64,000 bases of DNA from Stenotrophomonas sp. SAU14A_NAIMI4_5 (GTDB lineage: Bacteria; Pseudomonadota; Gammaproteobacteria; Xanthomonadales; Xanthomonadaceae): contig NZ_CP026003.1 of NCBI RefSeq assembly GCF_003086795.1, positions 1,818,777-1,882,776 of the forward strand. The letters are read 5' to 3'. Position numbers and translations under genes: made by a program. The notes beneath the pieces are model-generated. The model worked only from the letters and a program-made list of their open reading frames with translations. It did not search any database and was not told where the DNA came from. This document shows, piece after piece, positions 55,041 through 63,751 of the stretch; position 1 is the stretch's first letter, and each line of letters begins with the position of its first letter.

Positions 55041-55063
55041 GTAGCGCCGGGCCCGGCCCGGCG
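55041..55063. repeat. SMAG palindrome between grpE and dnaK
   Basis: GTAG + cgccgggcccggcccggcg. Confidence 0.9.
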
Positions 55064-55099
55064 TACCTTGAACGGTTGAACACAGCGTTCGGGTGATGG

Positions 55100-55128
55100 C
55101 TTGAATGTTCCACGAGCCTCCCCCACAT
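55100..55128 (+). promoter_or_regulatory. sigma-32 promoter of dnaK
   Basis: CTTGAAT (55100-55106), a 14-base spacer, and CCCCACAT (55121-55128); the match to CTTGAAA-N11-16-CCCCATNT is good. It would start transcription about 55 bases before the dnaK ATG, allowing dnaK-dnaJ to be induced apart from hrcA-grpE. Confidence 0.7.
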
Positions 55129-55192
55129 CCCATTCATCCACCGGCCGACCGGCCGGACTGACACCAACAAGCATTCTTCAGGAGTCTCCCCC

Positions 55193-57115
55193 ATGGGCAA
55201 GATCATTGGTATCGACCTCGGCACCACCAACTCGTGCGTGGCGATCATGGACGGCGGCAAGGCCCGCGTCATCGAGAATTCGGAAGGCGATCGCACCACC
55301 CCGTCGATCGTCGCCTACACCAAGGACGGCGAAGTCCTGGTCGGCGCCTCGGCCAAGCGCCAGGCCGTCACCAACCCCAAGAACACCTTCTACGCGGTGA
55401 AGCGCCTGATCGGCCGCAAGTTCACCGACGCCGAAGTGCAGAAGGACATCGCCCACGTCCCGTACAGCATCCTGGCCCATGACAATGGCGACGCCTGGGT
55501 GTCGACCAGCGATGCCAAGAAGATGGCGCCGCAGGAAATCTCGGCCAAGGTGCTGGAAAAGATGAAGAAGACCGCCGAGGACTTCCTCGGTGAGAAGGTC
55601 ACCGAAGCGGTCATCACCGTGCCGGCCTACTTCAACGACAGCCAGCGCCAGGCGACCAAGGACGCCGGCCGCATCGCCGGCCTGGACGTCAAGCGCATCA
55701 TCAACGAGCCGACCGCGGCCGCGCTGGCCTATGGCCTGGACAAGGGTGACAACAAGGATCGCAAGATCGTGGTGTACGACCTGGGCGGCGGCACCTTCGA
55801 CGTCTCGGTGATCGAGATCGCCAACGTCGACGGTGAGAAGCAGTTCGAAGTGCTGGCCACCAACGGCGACACCTTCCTGGGCGGCGAAGATTTCGACAAT
55901 CGCGTCATCGAGTACCTGGTCGAAGAGTTCAACAAGGACCAGGGCATCGACCTGCGCAAGGATCCGCTGGCCCTGCAGCGCCTGAAGGACGCCGCCGAGC
56001 GCGCCAAGATCGAGCTGTCCAGCGCCCAGCAGACCGAAGTGAACCTGCCGTACGTCACCGCTGACGCGTCGGGTCCGAAGCACCTGAACATCAAGCTGAC
56101 CCGCGCCAAGCTGGAATCGCTGGTCGACGAGCTGATCCGCAAGTCGATCGAGCCGTGCCGCGTCGCCCTGAACGATGCCGGCCTGCGTTCGAGCGACATC
56201 AGCGAAGTGATCCTGGTCGGTGGCCAGACCCGCATGCCGAAGGTGCAGCAGGCGGTGACCGAGTTCTTCGGCAAGGAACCGCGCAAGGACGTCAACCCGG
56301 ACGAAGCCGTGGCACTGGGTGCGGCGATCCAGGGCGGCGTGCTGGGCGGCGACGTCAAGGACGTGCTGCTGCTGGACGTGACCCCGCTGTCGCTGGGCAT
56401 CGAGACCATGGGTGGCGTGTTCACCAAGATCATCGAGAAGAACACCACCATCCCGACCAAGGCCTCGCAGGTGTTCTCCACCGCCGAGGACAACCAGTCG
56501 GCCGTGACCGTGCACGTGCTGCAGGGTGAGCGCGAACAGGCCCGCTTCAACAAGTCGCTGGCCAAGTTCGACCTGTCCGGCATCGAGCCGGCCCCGCGCG
56601 GCCTGCCGCAGGTGGAGGTGTCCTTCGACATCGACGCCAACGGCATCCTGCACGTGTCGGCCAAGGACAAGAAGACCAACAAGGAACAGAAGGTCGAGAT
56701 CAAGGCCGGTTCGGGTCTGTCCGAGGAAGAGATCGCACGCATGGTCGCCGACGCGGAAGCCAACCGCGAAGAAGACAAGAAGTTCCAGGAACTGGTGCAG
56801 GCCCGTAACCAGGCCGATGCCCTGATCCACGGCACCCGCAGCGCCATCACCGAGCACGGCAGCAAGGTCGGCGGCGATGTCATCGGCAAGGTCGAGGCGG
56901 CTCTGGCCGACCTGGAAACCGCGATGAAGGGCGACGACAAGGCACAGATCGAAGCCAAGTCGAAGGTGCTGGAAGAAGCCGGCCAGGCGCTGTTCGCCGC
57001 CGCTTCGGCCGACCAGGGCGGTGCCCCGGGTGCCGACGCCGGCAACGCAGGCAAGGCGCAGGATGACGTGGTGGACGCCGAGTTCACCGAAGTCAAGGAC
57101 GACAAGAAGTCCTGA
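55193..57115 (+). CDS. dnaK: molecular chaperone DnaK (Hsp70)
   Basis: 640 residues. ATPase domain: [41 protein letters not shown] and [10 protein letters not shown]. Linker [19 protein letters not shown], substrate domain and helical lid, ending in the EEVD-like [20 protein letters not shown] lies 12 bases upstream of the ATG. It folds nascent and stressed proteins with DnaJ and GrpE, and modulates sigma-32 in gammaproteobacteria. Confidence 0.98.
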   Translation: MGKIIGIDLGTTNSCVAIMDGGKARVIENSEGDRTTPSIVAYTKDGEVLVGASAKRQAVTNPKNTFYAVKRLIGRKFTDAEVQKDIAHVPYSILAHDNGDAWVSTSDAKKMAPQEISAKVLEKMKKTAEDFLGEKVTEAVITVPAYFNDSQRQATKDAGRIAGLDVKRIINEPTAAALAYGLDKGDNKDRKIVVYDLGGGTFDVSVIEIANVDGEKQFEVLATNGDTFLGGEDFDNRVIEYLVEEFNKDQGIDLRKDPLALQRLKDAAERAKIELSSAQQTEVNLPYVTADASGPKHLNIKLTRAKLESLVDELIRKSIEPCRVALNDAGLRSSDISEVILVGGQTRMPKVQQAVTEFFGKEPRKDVNPDEAVALGAAIQGGVLGGDVKDVLLLDVTPLSLGIETMGGVFTKIIEKNTTIPTKASQVFSTAEDNQSAVTVHVLQGEREQARFNKSLAKFDLSGIEPAPRGLPQVEVSFDIDANGILHVSAKDKKTNKEQKVEIKAGSGLSEEEIARMVADAEANREEDKKFQELVQARNQADALIHGTRSAITEHGSKVGGDVIGKVEAALADLETAMKGDDKAQIEAKSKVLEEAGQALFAAASADQGGAPGADAGNAGKAQDDVVDAEFTEVKDDKKS

Positions 57116-57127
57116 TCCGGACCGACA

Positions 57128-57152
57128 CGGGACGCTGGCCGCCAGCGTCCCG
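57128..57152 (+). terminator. stem-loop between dnaK and dnaJ
   Basis: CGGGACGCTGG-CCG-CCAGCGTCCCG, a perfect 11-bp stem followed by TTGTCGT. It may attenuate dnaJ relative to dnaK instead of ending transcription. Confidence 0.65.
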
Positions 57153-57269
57153 TTGTCGTACCAGGGTCCTGACCGCCCACCGGCGTGTCGGGGCGCCCGA
57201 CGCAAGAGCGGACCTGGTTCCGCTCTTCCGCTTTGACGAATCCCGACTTTCCGGAATGCGATCCACGAT

Positions 57270-58397
57270 ATGAGCAAGCGCGATTACTACGAAGTGCTGG
57301 GCGTTGCCCGCACCGCCACCGACGAAGAGCTGAAGAAGGCCTACCGTCGCTGCGCGATGAAGTTCCACCCGGACCGCAACCCGGGTGATGCGGCGGCCGA
57401 AGCCTCCTTCAAGGAGTGCAAGGAAGCCTACGAAACGCTGTCCGACGGCAACAAGCGCCGCATGTACGATGCCCACGGCCACGCCGCGTTCGAGCACGGC
57501 ATGGGTGGCGGTGGCGGTCCGGGCGGCCCGGACATGAACGATATCTTCGGCGATATCTTCGGCAACATCTTTGGTGGCGGCGGTGGCGGTCAGCGCCAGG
57601 CCCGTCGCGGTGCCGACATCGGCTACGTGATGGAACTGGATCTGGAAGAGGCCGTGCGCGGCGTCGAGCGCCGGATCGAGATCCCGACCCTGGCCGAGTG
57701 CGGCGACTGCGATGGCAGTGGCTCCGAAGACGGCAAGGTCGAGACCTGCAACGTCTGCCATGGCCGCGGCCAGGTGCGCATCCAGCGTGGCATCTTCGCG
57801 ATGCAGCAGGCCTGCCACAACTGCAACGGCCGTGGCCAGATCATCGCCAAGCCGTGCAAGACCTGCCATGGCAACGGCCGCATCGAGGAAGACAAGGTGC
57901 TGTCGGTGAAGGTGCCGGCCGGCGTCGATACCGGCGACCGCATCCGCCTGCAGGGCGAAGGCGAGGCCGGCCCCGCCGGTACGCCGCCGGGCGACCTGTA
58001 CGTGGAAGTGCGCGTGCGCGAGCACCACATCTTCCAGCGCGATGGCGATGACCTGCACTGCGAAGTGCCGATCCGCATCTCGCAGGCCGCGCTGGGCGAC
58101 ACCGTGCGCGTGGCCACCCTCGGCGGCGAAGCGGAAATCCGCATCCCGGCCGAGACCCAGACCGGCAAGCTGTTCCGCCTGCGCGGCAAGGGCGTGCGTT
58201 CGGTGCGCAGCCGCAGCGAAGGCGACCTCTACTGCCGCGTGGTGGTGGAAACCCCGGTGAACCTGACCAACGACCAGCGCAAGCTGCTCGAGCAGTTCGA
58301 AGCCACCTTCGTCGGCGAGGAAGCGCGCAAGCATTCGCCGAAGTCGGCCACCTTCATGGATGGCGTGAAGGGCTTCTGGGACCGCATGACGTCCTGA
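57270..58397 (+). CDS. dnaJ: chaperone protein DnaJ (Hsp40)
   Basis: 375 residues, type I. J domain with [21 protein letters not shown] and the HPD triad in [10 protein letters not shown]. Gly/Phe-rich linker ([19 protein letters not shown]). Zinc domain with four CxxCxGxG repeats: [27 protein letters not shown] and [10 protein letters not shown]-terminal substrate domains follow. It stimulates DnaK ATPase and delivers clients. The 154-base dnaK-dnaJ gap contains only the hairpin above. Confidence 0.98.
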   Translation: MSKRDYYEVLGVARTATDEELKKAYRRCAMKFHPDRNPGDAAAEASFKECKEAYETLSDGNKRRMYDAHGHAAFEHGMGGGGGPGGPDMNDIFGDIFGNIFGGGGGGQRQARRGADIGYVMELDLEEAVRGVERRIEIPTLAECGDCDGSGSEDGKVETCNVCHGRGQVRIQRGIFAMQQACHNCNGRGQIIAKPCKTCHGNGRIEEDKVLSVKVPAGVDTGDRIRLQGEGEAGPAGTPPGDLYVEVRVREHHIFQRDGDDLHCEVPIRISQAALGDTVRVATLGGEAEIRIPAETQTGKLFRLRGKGVRSVRSRSEGDLYCRVVVETPVNLTNDQRKLLEQFEATFVGEEARKHSPKSATFMDGVKGFWDRMTS

Positions 58398-58421
58398 GCT
58401 CTTGAACGGAAACGTAGAACG

Positions 58422-58512
58422 GTAGCGCCGGGCCATGCCCGGCGTTTTCGTTTGTGGGCGATCGGTGCAGACGGGCGTGCCGTACCTAAGTAGATCCACG
58501 CCATGCGTGGAT
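58422..58512. repeat. two SMAG palindromes downstream of dnaJ
   Basis: GTAG + cgccgggccatgcccggcg (58422-58444) is followed directly by TTTTCGTTT, so it can double as the dnaJ terminator. The second copy, GTAG + atccacgccatgcgtggat, is at 58490-58512. Confidence 0.9.
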
Positions 58513-58525
58513 GCGGCTTGCCGAA

Positions 58526-59323
58526 TCAGCGGAAGAACGCCGCCGGGGTCTGCCCCAGCTGCCGCTTGAACATGCTGGTGAACGCGCTGGGGCTGTCATA
58601 GCCCATTGCCAGCGCCACATCGATCACCTTTTCGCCCACGGCCAGGCGTTCCATCGCCGCCAGCAGCCGGGCCTGTTGCCGCCACTGGCCGAAGGTCATG
58701 CCGAGTTCGCTGGCGAAGTGGCGCTGGATGGTTTTCACATCCACCGCCAGGGCTTCGGCCCAGTCCTGCAGCGTGGCCTCGTCGCCGGGATGCTTCTGGA
58801 TGTGCTGGCAGATGCGCTGCAGGCGTGGATCGACCGGCGTCGGCAGGTGCAGGGGCAGCACGTCCATGCGGTGCAGTTCATCCAGCAGCAGGCGCACCAC
58901 GCGGCCATCGCGGCTGTCGTCCTCGTGCTCGCCCTCGATGAGGGTCGCTGCATGCAGCAGTTCGCGCAGCAGCGGCGCAACCTGCACCGCGAAGGCCTCG
59001 GTGGCCAACTGCGGGGCAAACGCCGGGTCGATGTACAGGCTGCGCATGTGCACATCGGCGATGCAGTCCACCGCGTGGGCCATGCCGGCTGGCATCCAGA
59101 TGGCGCGGGTGGAAGGCACCACCCAGCGGCCGACTTCCGAACGCACGACCATCAGCCCGGACATGGCATAGACCAGCTGGTGACGGCGATGGCGGTGCGG
59201 CGATACCCGGGTGCCTGCCGGGTAATCCTTGACCCGGCAGGTCACCGGCCGGTGGCCGGGCACCTCGTTCCAGGGCGCGGATTCCCGGATCGAGCAGGGA
59301 GTGTCCTTTTTGCGATATGGCAT
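58526..59323 (-). CDS. AraC family transcriptional regulator with cupin sensor
   Basis: 265 residues from ATG 59323 (MPYRKKDTPC). Residues about 25-100 form a cupin sensor (GTRVSPHRHRRHQLVYAMSGLMVV; WMPAGMAHAV). The C-terminal two helix-turn-helix motifs are around LQDWAEALAVDVKTIQRHFASELG and VIDVALAMGYDSPSAFTSMFKRQLGQTP. It is divergent from the MFS exporter (73 bases) and likely controls it. This pairing (AraC repressor next to an efflux MFS, NimR/NimT-like) is common. Confidence 0.92.
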   Translation of the reverse strand: MPYRKKDTPCSIRESAPWNEVPGHRPVTCRVKDYPAGTRVSPHRHRRHQLVYAMSGLMVVRSEVGRWVVPSTRAIWMPAGMAHAVDCIADVHMRSLYIDPAFAPQLATEAFAVQVAPLLRELLHAATLIEGEHEDDSRDGRVVRLLLDELHRMDVLPLHLPTPVDPRLQRICQHIQKHPGDEATLQDWAEALAVDVKTIQRHFASELGMTFGQWRQQARLLAAMERLAVGEKVIDVALAMGYDSPSAFTSMFKRQLGQTPAAFFR

Positions 59324-59396
59324 GACCAGAACGCGGCGGAAGGGAGGGGGAGGGCACCGTAGCATGCAGGGCTCGCCCCCAACCTGACTGCGCACC

Positions 59397-60596
59397 ATGT
59401 CCAGCCTGGCTACACCCGCCCCCACCGTCCGCAGCTCGACCCGCGGCGTGCTGGCGGCGATCTCCACCTCCCACATGGTCAACGACATGATGCAGTCGCT
59501 GATCCTGGCCATCTATCCGGTGATCAAGGGAGGCTTCAACCTCAGCTTCACCCAGATCGGCCTGATCACGCTGACTTACCAGCTGACCGCCTCGATCTTC
59601 CAGCCGCTGGTCGGCCTGGTCACTGACCGCAAGCCGGCACCGTATTCGCTGCCGATCGGCATGGCCTCGACCCTGTGCGGCATGTTGCTGCTCGGCTTCG
59701 CGCCGAACTACGCGATGGTGCTGCTGGCCGCGGCGATGGTCGGCATCGGTTCGGCCATCTTCCACCCGGAAGCCTCGCGCATCGCGCGGCTGGCGTCCGG
59801 CGGCCGCCACGGTCTGGCCCAGTCGGTGTTCCAGGTCGGCGGCAACTTCGGCACTGCCCTGGGCCCGCCGATCGCCGCCGCGGTGATCGTGCCGTATGGC
59901 CAGCACGCCGCCTCGTGGTTTGCCGGCGCCGCGCTGATCGGCATTGCCCTGCTGACCTATGTCAGCCGTTGGTATGCGCTGCATCTGGGCGCCCCGCGCC
60001 CGGTCGGGCAGGCCACGGTCGCCCCGCGTCATCCGACCCGCACCGTGGCCCGGGTGATGGCGATCCTGCTGGTGCTGATCTTCAGCAAGTACTTCTACAT
60101 GGCCAGCATCGGCAGCTACTTCACCTTCTACCTGATCCACCATTTCGGTATTCCGGTGGCGCAGGCGCAGCTGCACCTGTTCGCGTTCCTGGTGGCGTCG
60201 GCGGCCGGTGGTTTCCTTGGTGGCCCGCTGGGCGACCGCATCGGCCGCAAGCCGATCATCTGGACCTCGATCCTGGGCGTGGCGCCGTTTGCACTGGCGC
60301 TGCCGCATGCGGATCTGTTCTGGACGACGGTGCTGGCGGTGCTGATCGGCTTCGTGCTCTCGTCAGCGTTCTCGGCCATCGTGGTGTATGCGCAGGAGAT
60401 GATGCCGCACCGCATCGGCATGGTGTCGGGGCTGTTCTTCGGCTTCGCGTTCGGCATGGGTGGGCTGGGTGCGGCGGTGCTGGGTCTGCTGGCGGACAAG
60501 ACCAGCATCGAGTACGTGTACCAGCTGACCGCGTTCCTGCCGCTGCTGGGCATCATCGCGGCCTGGCTGCCGCCGTCGCGTCCTGCTGCTCACTGA
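59397..60596 (+). CDS. MFS transporter, Fsr-like exporter
   Basis: 399 residues with 12 predicted helices. It resembles the fosmidomycin-resistance protein Fsr: AAISTSHMVNDMMQSLILAIYPVI at the N-terminus, GLITLTYQLTASIFQPLVGLVTDR and FHPEASRIARLASGGRHGLAQSVFQVGGNFGTALGPP in outline, and LGGPLGDRIGRK as the loop 8-9 signature. It exports a small drug or metabolite by proton antiport; the substrate in this organism is unknown. The promoter region is shared with the divergent AraC gene. Confidence 0.9.
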   Translation: MSSLATPAPTVRSSTRGVLAAISTSHMVNDMMQSLILAIYPVIKGGFNLSFTQIGLITLTYQLTASIFQPLVGLVTDRKPAPYSLPIGMASTLCGMLLLGFAPNYAMVLLAAAMVGIGSAIFHPEASRIARLASGGRHGLAQSVFQVGGNFGTALGPPIAAAVIVPYGQHAASWFAGAALIGIALLTYVSRWYALHLGAPRPVGQATVAPRHPTRTVARVMAILLVLIFSKYFYMASIGSYFTFYLIHHFGIPVAQAQLHLFAFLVASAAGGFLGGPLGDRIGRKPIIWTSILGVAPFALALPHADLFWTTVLAVLIGFVLSSAFSAIVVYAQEMMPHRIGMVSGLFFGFAFGMGGLGAAVLGLLADKTSIEYVYQLTAFLPLLGIIAAWLPPSRPAAH

Positions 60597-60681
60597 GGGG
60601 TTGGGGTTTGCAGGGCTTGCAGCCCTGCACCTGCTGCAAACCACGGCAACGTCAACTTCAAAAGCTGGCTTTCCGTGGGTT

Positions 60682-60783
60682 GGCGGGGTGGGTCCGGTTG
60701 AGGGGGACGCTGCAAGTACGTCCATGTAAGCTCGGTCGCCGCATCCATGCGGCTCACGCCCCCTCAACCGGACCCACCCCGCC
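60682..60783. repeat. long hairpin 4 (GGCGGGG-bounded)
   Basis: Arms GGCGGGGTGGGTCCGGTTGA and TCAACCGGACCCACCCCGCC, a perfect 20-bp outer stem, continuing inward. Nested loops TACGTCCATGTA and GCCGCATCCATGCGGC. Inverse of hairpin 2. Confidence 0.88.
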
Positions 60784-61038
60784 TTCGACAGTTTTCCGCG
60801 ATCTGTCGGAACAGCGTTCTGCTTTGGTGGGTGCCGACCGTTGGTCGGCACGGGGTTGGATATCGATATCCGACGGGAAAATCGTGTCGACCAGCGGTCG
60901 ACACCTACCAACGGCCGCGTGTCCCAGTAGATCCACGCCATGCGTGGATGAATTCATTCGATATCCGACAGATGTGCCGACCAACGGTCGGCACCCACCA
61001 ACAGCTGCATTTGCCAACAGCCGCGGGAAACTGTCAGA

Positions 61039-61142
61039 GGCGGGGCGGTGTGGGTGGGCAGGACCGCAGGCGCCATGGATGGCGCCTACGAGCCCCCATG
61101 GATGGGTTTACGGCGTGTCCTGACCACCTACACCGCCCCGCC
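61039..61142. repeat. long hairpin 5 (GGCGGGG-bounded)
   Basis: Arms GGCGGGGCGGTGTGGGTGG and CCACCTACACCGCCCCGCC plus GCAGGAC/GTCCTGA, about 26 bp with two mismatches. Nested hairpins AGGCGCCATGGATGGCGCCT and CCCATGGATGGG. Near-inverse of hairpin 3, and the same 104-base length. Confidence 0.88.
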
Positions 61143-61243
61143 ATCCCACGGAATGCCGCTCCGGCTTTTGCAGTTGCCGTTGCATTGAGCAGGTGCAGGG
61201 CTGCAAGCCCTGCCGAAAACCCCCTTGGGCGTAGAATGCGGGC

Positions 61244-62152
61244 ATGAGCGAATCCCTCGACAACCACCTGCTCCACGGCCGTCGCCAGCGCCCCGACGGG
61301 CCCTCGCCGATCGACGTCATCTCCGTCCAGTCGCAGCTCGTCTACGGCCACGCCGGCAACAGCGCCGCCGTCCCGCCGATGCGCGCCCTCGGCGTGCGCG
61401 TGGCGGAAATCCCGACCGTCCTGCTCAGCAATGCGCCGTTCTACGACACCACCCGCGGCCGCGTGCTGCCCGCCGACTGGTTCGCCGACCTGCTGCTCGG
61501 CACCCGCGAGCGCGGCTTGCCGCAGCGGGCGAAGATGCTGGTCTCCGGCTACTTCGGCAGCGCCGCCAACGGTGCCGCCTTCGCCGACTGGCTGGACGAG
61601 ATCCTGCCGGCCTGTCCGCAGCTGCGCTACTGCCTGGACCCGGTGATCGGTGACACCCACACCGGCCCCTATGTGGAACCCGGTCTGGAGACGATCTTCG
61701 CCGAGCGCCTGCTGCCGCACGCCTGGCTGGTCACGCCCAATGCCTTCGAGCTCAATCGCCTGACCGGCATGCCTGCGTTGGCCGAGGCCGATGCCATCGC
61801 CGCCGCGCGCGCGCTGTTGGCGCGTGGCCCGCAGTGGGTGATCGCGCACAGTGTGGGCGGCAACCCCGGCGAACTGGTGACCCTGGCCGTTGGGCGCGAG
61901 GAAACCTGGCGCTGGACTTCGCCGCTGCTGCCGGTGGATGTGGCCGGCACCGGTGATGTGCTGATGTCGCTGGTGGTGTCCTTCCTGCTGCGCGGCGAGA
62001 CGATGCAGCAGGCCATTTCGCGCGCCATCGCCGGTACCCATGCCGCGCTGGAAGCCACCCTGGCCAACGGCTTCGAGGAGTTCGACGTGGTCGCTGCCGC
62101 GCCTGCCGCGCTGGCGGAGGCCACCCGCTTCCACGCCGAACGCGTGGCATGA
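61244..62152 (+). CDS. pdxY: pyridoxal kinase PdxY
   Basis: 302 residues from ATG 61244; the first ~20 residues are an extension. Ribokinase-fold B6 kinase: DVISVQSQLVYGHAGNSAA at the start, the adenine/Mg site DPVIGDTHTGPYV, PNAFELNRLTG, and the catalytic anion hole DVAGTGDVLMSLV (Asp). It phosphorylates pyridoxal with ATP in the B6 salvage pathway. The stop overlaps tyrA by 4 bases. Confidence 0.94.
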   Translation: MSESLDNHLLHGRRQRPDGPSPIDVISVQSQLVYGHAGNSAAVPPMRALGVRVAEIPTVLLSNAPFYDTTRGRVLPADWFADLLLGTRERGLPQRAKMLVSGYFGSAANGAAFADWLDEILPACPQLRYCLDPVIGDTHTGPYVEPGLETIFAERLLPHAWLVTPNAFELNRLTGMPALAEADAIAAARALLARGPQWVIAHSVGGNPGELVTLAVGREETWRWTSPLLPVDVAGTGDVLMSLVVSFLLRGETMQQAISRAIAGTHAALEATLANGFEEFDVVAAAPAALAEATRFHAERVA

Positions 62153-63279
62153 GCGGACTGCAGACGCGCACGCCGCGCACGGTCGGCATCGTTGGCAGTG
62201 CCGGCGCCTACGGGCGCTGGCTGGCCCGCTTCTTCCAGCAGCACATGCAGCTGCAGGTGATCGGCCATGATCCGGCCGATCCGGCCTCGCATGCGCCCGA
62301 GCAGCTGCTGGCACAGGCCGATGTGCTGGTGTTTTCGGCACCGATCCGGCACACGCCGGCGTTGATCGCCGACTATGTGCAGCAGTCGGCCGGCCGCGAA
62401 CACGGCCGCCTGTGGCTGGACGTCACCTCGGTGAAGGATGCGCCGGTGCAGGCGATGCTGGCCTCGCAGGCCGAAGTGGTCGGCCTGCACCCGATGACCG
62501 CGCCGCCGAAGGCACCGACCTTGAAGGGCCGGGTGATGGTGGTCTGCGAGGCGCGGCTGCAGCACTGGCAGCCGTGGGTCGACAGCCTCTGCGCGGCCCT
62601 GCAGGCCGAGTGCGTGCGCGCCACGCCGCAGCACCACGACCAGATGATGGCGCTGGTGCAGGCCATGGTGCATGCCACCCACCTGGCGCAGGCCGGTGTG
62701 CTGCGCGAATACCAGCCGCAGCTGGGCGACCTGGCCGCGATGATGCCGTACCGCTCGGCCTCGTTTGAACTGGATACGGCGATCATCTCGCGCATCCTGT
62801 CGTTGAACCCGGCGATCTACGAAGACATCCAGTTCGGCAACCCCTACGTGGCGCCGATGCTGGATCGGCTGGTCGGCCAGCTGCAGGCACTGCAGGCGCA
62901 GGTCGGGCAGGGCGACGACGCGGCGCGTGGCTGGTTCCGCGAGCAGCTGCTGGCCGCCAACCACGACGCCTTTGGTGAGCCCGCGCTGGCCGCGGGCAAC
63001 TACACCTTCGAGCGCGTGGGCTACCTGCTGGCCGACCTGACCGAGCGCAACGCCTTGTCGGTGCACCTGCCGGAGGATCGGCCGGGTTCACTGCGTGAGC
63101 TGCTGCACGTGTTCGAGCAGCACAGCATCAGCCTGGCCTCGATCCACTCGTCGCGTACGCCGGGCGGCGAGGTGCATTTCCGTATCGGTTTCGTGGCGGG
63201 CAGCGATCCGCTGGCCATCGCGCGGGCGGCGGTGGCCGTCGATGCCAGCGGCATCGGCCGGGTGCTGGGGCAGGCCTAG
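62149..63279 (+). CDS. tyrA: prephenate dehydrogenase with ACT domain
   Basis: 376 residues from ATG 62149 (ATGA overlap with pdxY). NAD-binding start TVGIVGSAGAYGRWLARFF, then VTSVKDAPVQAML, VGLHPMTAPPKAPTLKGR with the substrate-site His, and VHATHLAQAGVL. The helical dimer domain has YRSASFELDTAIISRILSLNPAIYEDIQ. A C-terminal ACT domain (ALSVHLPEDRPGSLRELLHVFEQHSI in outline) is expected to bind tyrosine for feedback. Converts prephenate to 4-hydroxyphenylpyruvate. No chorismate mutase domain. Confidence 0.94.
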   Translation: MSGLQTRTPRTVGIVGSAGAYGRWLARFFQQHMQLQVIGHDPADPASHAPEQLLAQADVLVFSAPIRHTPALIADYVQQSAGREHGRLWLDVTSVKDAPVQAMLASQAEVVGLHPMTAPPKAPTLKGRVMVVCEARLQHWQPWVDSLCAALQAECVRATPQHHDQMMALVQAMVHATHLAQAGVLREYQPQLGDLAAMMPYRSASFELDTAIISRILSLNPAIYEDIQFGNPYVAPMLDRLVGQLQALQAQVGQGDDAARGWFREQLLAANHDAFGEPALAAGNYTFERVGYLLADLTERNALSVHLPEDRPGSLRELLHVFEQHSISLASIHSSRTPGGEVHFRIGFVAGSDPLAIARAAVAVDASGIGRVLGQA

Positions 63280-63325
63280 TCATCCACAGGCGGTGTGGAT
63301 GATTTCTGAGCAAACGTGTGGATAA
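63280..63325. promoter_or_regulatory. cluster of DnaA-box-like 9-mers
   Basis: TCATCCACA (63280-63288), its inverse TGTGGATGA (63294-63302) and TGTGGATAA (63317-63325), the last a perfect reverse DnaA box (TTATCCACA). Three in 46 bases, directly after the tyrA stop. Confidence 0.5.
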
Positions 63326-63369
63326 CCGCGCGCAGCCCTTGGCAGGCAAGGCTGTCAAGATGGTTGGTG

Positions 63370-63391
63370 AAAAATTGACCACGCAATTTTT
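63370..63391 (+). terminator. AT-rich hairpin downstream of tyrA
   Basis: AAAAATTG-ACCACG-CAATTTTT: perfect 8-bp stem ending in a T-run, in an otherwise GC-rich gap. Could terminate tyrA transcription. Confidence 0.6.
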
Positions 63392-63410
63392 CATACCCGG
63401 CGGGCGCAGC

Positions 63411-63481
63411 GTGTCGACCAAGGTCGACACCTACCAGAGCGGGGTTGTGCCAGATCCGGTAGCGCCGGGCCATGCCCGGCG
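63411..63481. repeat. two SMAG palindromes
   Basis: A reverse copy (gtgtcgaccaaggtcgacacctac, about 63411-63433) and GTAG + cgccgggccatgcccggcg (63459-63481). Confidence 0.88.
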
Positions 63482-63485
63482 AACC

Positions 63486-63680
63486 TCAGATCGTCAACCG
63501 CAGCTCGCCGCCACTGGTGGTGAACTCACGGCCATTGCGCACCAGATGACGACCGTCATCCAGTTCATAGCGCGGACTGGTCTCCACCTTCTGGCCGCTA
63601 CCGCTGGCATCGGGTTTGAACTCGATGATGATGTGGCTTTCGCCATTGGCGTCGACTGCAGGGAACTGACGGAACGACAT
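63486..63680 (-). CDS. hypothetical small protein
   Basis: 64 residues. AAGGAGGTGCACG just upstream of ATG 63680 is a very strong ribosome binding site. A soluble, strand-rich product: MSFRQFPAVDANGESHIIIEF, PRYELDDGRHLVRNGREFTTSGGELRLTI. No cysteine, signal or membrane segment; no family recognised. It is downstream of an ABC-exporter gene on the same strand and may be cotranscribed. Confidence 0.75.
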   Translation of the reverse strand: MSFRQFPAVDANGESHIIIEFKPDASGSGQKVETSPRYELDDGRHLVRNGREFTTSGGELRLTI

Positions 63681-63751
63681 CGTGCACCTCCTTCAGCGGA
63701 TCCTTCGGTTTCGCCGCCAGCTTGGGCCGGCCGGTGTTAGCCGGCCGTCAA

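Larger units (their letters stand above)
60600..61224. repeat. composite palindromic element C (full length)
   Basis: About 625 bases of palindromic DNA, no gene seen. The outer boundary repeats GCAGGGCTTGCAGCCCTGC (60610-60628) and GCAGGGCTGCAAGCCCTGC (61195-61213) are inverted, then TTCCGTGGG / CCCACGGAA, then two long hairpins (60682-60783, 61039-61142), then TCGACAGTTTTCCGCG and GCGGGAAACTGTCAG, then SMAG-like hairpins, with a normal SMAG (GTAG + atccacgccatgcgtggat, 60928-60950) near the centre. The left half is the inverse of 10368-10549. Confidence 0.88.

Noticed and set aside
63280..63325. DnaA-box cluster as the chromosome origin
   Set aside because: No dnaA, dnaN, gyrB or rpmH nearby, and no long AT-rich unwinding region.
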